Shown here: positions 61,758 through 64,000 of the stretch, one piece after another
Layout: each line of letters begins with the position of its first letter
Numbering within the stretch: position 1 is the stretch's first letter
DNA from: 66-474 sp040388785
Lineage (GTDB): Bacteria > Pseudomonadota > Gammaproteobacteria > Xanthomonadales > Rhodanobacteraceae
Length of the DNA: 64,000 bases
Direction: 5' to 3'
Assembly: GCA_040388785.1 (NCBI GenBank)
Contig: JAZKBD010000011.1
Location: forward strand, 75,821 to 139,820
Made by a program: the position numbers and the translations under genes
The notes under the pieces: generated by a model
Seen by the model: the letters and a program-made list of their open reading frames with translations, nothing else
Databases searched by the model: none
What the model was told of the DNA's origin: nothing

Positions 61758-62813
61758 TCAGGCGAGCGAATCGATTTCCATCGCCGCGGCTCCGTACACG
61801 CCCAGTTGCCCGTGTTCGATCAGCCGCACCGGCACGTTCGCAAGGAACGGCTGCATCACGCCCTTGTTGAGGAAGCGCGCGCGGAATGCGCTCGCCAGCA
61901 GGAAATCCTGGATGTACGGCAGGATGCCGCCGGCGAGATACACACCGCCGCCCGCCTTGAACATCACCGCAAGATCGCCCGTGAAGCTGCCGAGCATGGC
62001 GCAGAACATCGCCAGCGCTTCGCGCGCGAGCGGGTCGCTGTCGCCGAGCGCGGCGGTGCTGATCGCTGCCGGTTCTTCGTGGACGGCCGCGGCGCCTTCG
62101 ATTTCCGCCAGCACGCGGTAGAGGTTGACCAGCCCCGGTCCCGAGAGCACGTGGCCGGTGTGCACGTAGGCGCGGTCGCGGCCAAGCCGTCGCAGCACTT
62201 CAATCTCGCGTTCGTTGCCGGGCGCGAGCGCGACGTGGCCGGCTTCGCTCGGCATCACCAGCGGTGCATCGCCATTCGGCAACAGCACCGCGCAGCCGAG
62301 GCCGGTGCCGGGGCCGACCACTACGGTCGGGCCGTCCGTGCCTTTCGCATCGATCACCGCGATGCTGTCGCGCGCGGAAAGAAACTGCGTGCCGCAGGCC
62401 AGCGCCTCGAAGTCGTTGACGATGTCGAGCCGATCCAGTTGCAGGCGCTCGCGCAATTCGGAAATCCGCACCGGCCAGCGCAGGTTTTCCGAAACCAGTT
62501 CGTCACCGCGCAGGTAGCCGGCCATCGCCAGCGCGCAACGCGCGATGCGGCCGCGGCCGTTGGCGTGATGGGCAAGGAAATCCTGCAGGATTTCACCGAG
62601 TCCAGGCCACTTCGCGCATTCGTACACGTGCCGCGCCAGCATTTCGAGCGGCGGTTGCGCGCCGGGACGTGCCCGCAACAAACCGATGCGCGCGTGCGTC
62701 CCACCGACGTCGGCCGCGAGCAACAGGGCTCCGTGGGCGGCGTTGCCGTGCAGCGGGTGCGATGGATTCATCGGGGCAAGCGCGTCATCACGGCGTGCGT
62801 TCTCTGGTTTCAT
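61758..62813 (-). CDS. glk: Glucokinase-family sugar kinase
   Basis: Protein of 351 residues of the bacterial Glk family, not ROK. The phosphate-1 motif is LLAADVGGTHARIG, with the substrate region NDFEALACG, the GPGTGLGCAVL loop and SEAGHVALAP. The start may be 62813 or an ATG at 62771, which removes 14 poorly conserved residues. It is transcribed against the hydrolase run and divergently from GH35. In this island it may phosphorylate glucose or mannose released from glycans; substrate range is not evident. Confidence 0.9.
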   Translation of the reverse strand: MKPENARRDDALAPMNPSHPLHGNAAHGALLLAADVGGTHARIGLLRARPGAQPPLEMLARHVYECAKWPGLGEILQDFLAHHANGRGRIARCALAMAGYLRGDELVSENLRWPVRISELRERLQLDRLDIVNDFEALACGTQFLSARDSIAVIDAKGTDGPTVVVGPGTGLGCAVLLPNGDAPLVMPSEAGHVALAPGNEREIEVLRRLGRDRAYVHTGHVLSGPGLVNLYRVLAEIEGAAAVHEEPAAISTAALGDSDPLAREALAMFCAMLGSFTGDLAVMFKAGGGVYLAGGILPYIQDFLLASAFRARFLNKGVMQPFLANVPVRLIEHGQLGVYGAAAMEIDSLA

Positions 62814-62820
62814 AAGTGAA

Positions 62821-62851
62821 TTGTAACTGCATATACGAACGTAGGCATAAT
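62821..62851 (+). promoter_or_regulatory. AT-rich divergent region between glk and GH35, possible promoter
   Basis: TTGTAA (62821-62826) and CATAAT (62846-62851) are 19 bases apart in the 70-base gap between the divergent genes. The spacing is longer than ideal. The intervening TGCATATACG has the same AT-rich look as the other two divergent regions of the island. Support is weak. Confidence 0.25.
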
Positions 62852-62883
62852 GTGCCGCGTGAAACAGCGGAAACGGCAACGCC

Positions 62884-64000
62884 ATGGGTGAGGAAGCGCG
62901 CGACGCGGCGCGGAAGCCAGCCGTCAATGGTATGCGGCGCCGGGACTTCCTGCGCCTGAGCGTGCTGGCGCCGCTGTCGGCGTTCGCCGCGTGCGCAGAG
63001 GTGACGTCGCCTGCGCCGCTCGTGCGCATCGAGATTGTGCCGGACGGGCGGCCACATCGCTTCCGCTTCGCCGCGCGGCAGTTCCTGCTGGACGACGCGC
63101 CGTTCACGATCCGCAGCGGCGAAATGCATCCGATCCGTATTCCGCGCAAGTACTGGCGGCATCGCATCCGGATGGCGAAGGCGATGGGACTCAACACCAT
63201 CTCGCTGTACGTGATGTGGAATGCGCTGGAATCCGAACCGGGCGTGTTCGACCTCACCACCGGTCGGCGCGACTTCGCGCACTTCATCCGCCTCTGCCAG
63301 GACGAAGGCATGTGGGTGTACCTGCGGCCGGGACCATACATTTGCGGCGAGTGGGATTTCGGCGGCTTGCCGCCGTACCTGCTGCGGCATCCGCACATCC
63401 GCGTGCGCGACAAGGACGACGCCGATTACATGGCCGCGGTGCGCCGCTACATCGCAACCATCGCATCGGTTGTGCAACCGCTGCTGGCGGCGAACGGCGG
63501 CCCGGTGCTGATGCTGCAGATCGAAAACGAATATGCGTCATTCGGAAATGATCTCGGCTATCTCGAAGCGTTGCGCGCGCTGTGGCAGCAACACGGCATT
63601 GACGGGCCGTTCTCGATTTCCGACGGTCTCGACCAAGTGCGCAAGGCGCGCACGTATTTGCCCGGCGCGGCGCTCGGATTGGATGGCGACACCGATTTCG
63701 CGGCGGCGCAGGACATCGCGGGCGAGTTGCCTGTGTGGATGGGCGAAGGCTATCCCGGCTGGCTGACGCACTGGGGCGACAAGGATTTCGCGCGCGGCGA
63801 TTTCGTTTCCACGCTGCGCAAACTGCTCGATGACAACCGCTCGTTCAATCTGTATGTCGTGCATGGCGGCACCAACTTCGGTTTCGGCGCGGGTGCCAAC
63901 GCACACGACGACGGTTCGCAATTCCAGCCGGTGATCACCAGCTACGACTATGGCGCGCCGATCGACGAGCGCGGCGTTGCGACGCCCGATTACTACACGT
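62884..64000 (+). CDS. Beta-galactosidase, GH35 (3' end outside window)
   Basis: The frame is open to the right edge (372 residues seen). The leader RRRDFLRLSVLAPLSAFAAC resembles a Tat signal ending in a weak lipobox, so it may be a Tat-exported lipoprotein. An ATG at 62932 would start directly at the leader. GH35 motifs are SGEMHPIRIPRKYWRHRI, NTISLYVMWNALE, LRPGPYICGEWDFGGLP, the acid/base Glu in LQIENEYASFG and the probable nucleophile Glu in WMGEGYPGWLTHWGD. Bacterial GH35 enzymes often cut beta-1,3-galactose, which fits the Lewis a antenna of plant N-glycans. Confidence 0.93.
   Translation, partial: MGEEARDAARKPAVNGMRRRDFLRLSVLAPLSAFAACAEVTSPAPLVRIEIVPDGRPHRFRFAARQFLLDDAPFTIRSGEMHPIRIPRKYWRHRIRMAKAMGLNTISLYVMWNALESEPGVFDLTTGRRDFAHFIRLCQDEGMWVYLRPGPYICGEWDFGGLPPYLLRHPHIRVRDKDDADYMAAVRRYIATIASVVQPLLAANGGPVLMLQIENEYASFGNDLGYLEALRALWQQHGIDGPFSISDGLDQVRKARTYLPGAALGLDGDTDFAAAQDIAGELPVWMGEGYPGWLTHWGDKDFARGDFVSTLRKLLDDNRSFNLYVVHGGTNFGFGAGANAHDDGSQFQPVITSYDYGAPIDERGVATPDYYT

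Noticed and set aside
33574..64000. Recent horizontal transfer of the glycan island
   Set aside because: No tRNA, integrase, direct repeats or clear composition shift is seen; base and codon use look like the flanking core genes.

Overview
The window is GC-rich, densely coded bacterial DNA. Gene content and order point to the Gammaproteobacteria, order Xanthomonadales/Lysobacterales, most likely Rhodanobacteraceae or a close relative. The reasons are the dprA-topA-tsaC block, the engB/cytochrome c4/tandem dsbA block, FecI/FecR-controlled TonB receptors, the Xanthomonas-type non-phosphorylative L-fucose pathway, and an N-glycan hydrolase cluster resembling the nix cluster of Xanthomonas campestris. 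The genus is an inference. I see no tRNA, rRNA, CRISPR array, prophage or insertion sequence. No gap between genes exceeds 300 bases; the longest ones (10116-10392 and 25440-25718) hold a promoter and a repeat element respectively.

Layout. 1-10115 is housekeeping: the dprA 3' end, topA, tsaC, an orphan AMP-ligase, purD, an LplT-PlsC fusion, a secreted unknown protein and hemC. 10393-21135 is one co-oriented accessory block: ECF sigma factor, FecR anti-sigma factor, a TonB-dependent receptor with an STN signalling domain, a periplasmic thioredoxin-like protein, an M16 metalloprotease and DsbD. Two promoter-like sites with the same bipartite sequence and identical spacing lie before the sigma gene and before the receptor gene. 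21230-33548 is again mostly core: cca, an epimerase-like protein, slt, a repeat protein, an EEP phosphatase, two dsbA genes, cytochrome c4, engB, gshA, a GNAT and an MBL hydrolase.

33574-64000 is a large catabolic island that runs off the right edge. A leftward operon (glycosylasparaginase, cutC, ctlX) diverges from the L-fucose catabolic operon (aldose dehydrogenase, SDR, FAH-family hydrolase, L-fuconate dehydratase). Then come a leftward mutarotase and FucP permease, and a rightward run of an IclR regulator, two GH29 fucosidases, a TonB receptor, L-fuconolactonase, GH20, GH2 beta-mannosidase, GH3 with PA14, GH125 and GH92. A leftward glucokinase and a truncated rightward GH35 close the window. 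Together the encoded activities would remove every sugar of a plant-type complex N-glycan: galactose, fucose, alpha-mannoses, xylose, beta-mannose, GlcNAc, and finally the Asn-linked GlcNAc. The released fucose would be oxidised to pyruvate and lactate.

Three families of small palindromic repeats are scattered between genes. In two places they have become coding sequence: the C-terminus of the fuconate dehydratase and, probably, the N-terminus of EngB. The most novel-looking system is the FecI/FecR-controlled receptor, M16 protease and disulfide-reduction block. It resembles the Fus protein-import system with a thiol-reducing arm added; this is a hypothesis from gene content.
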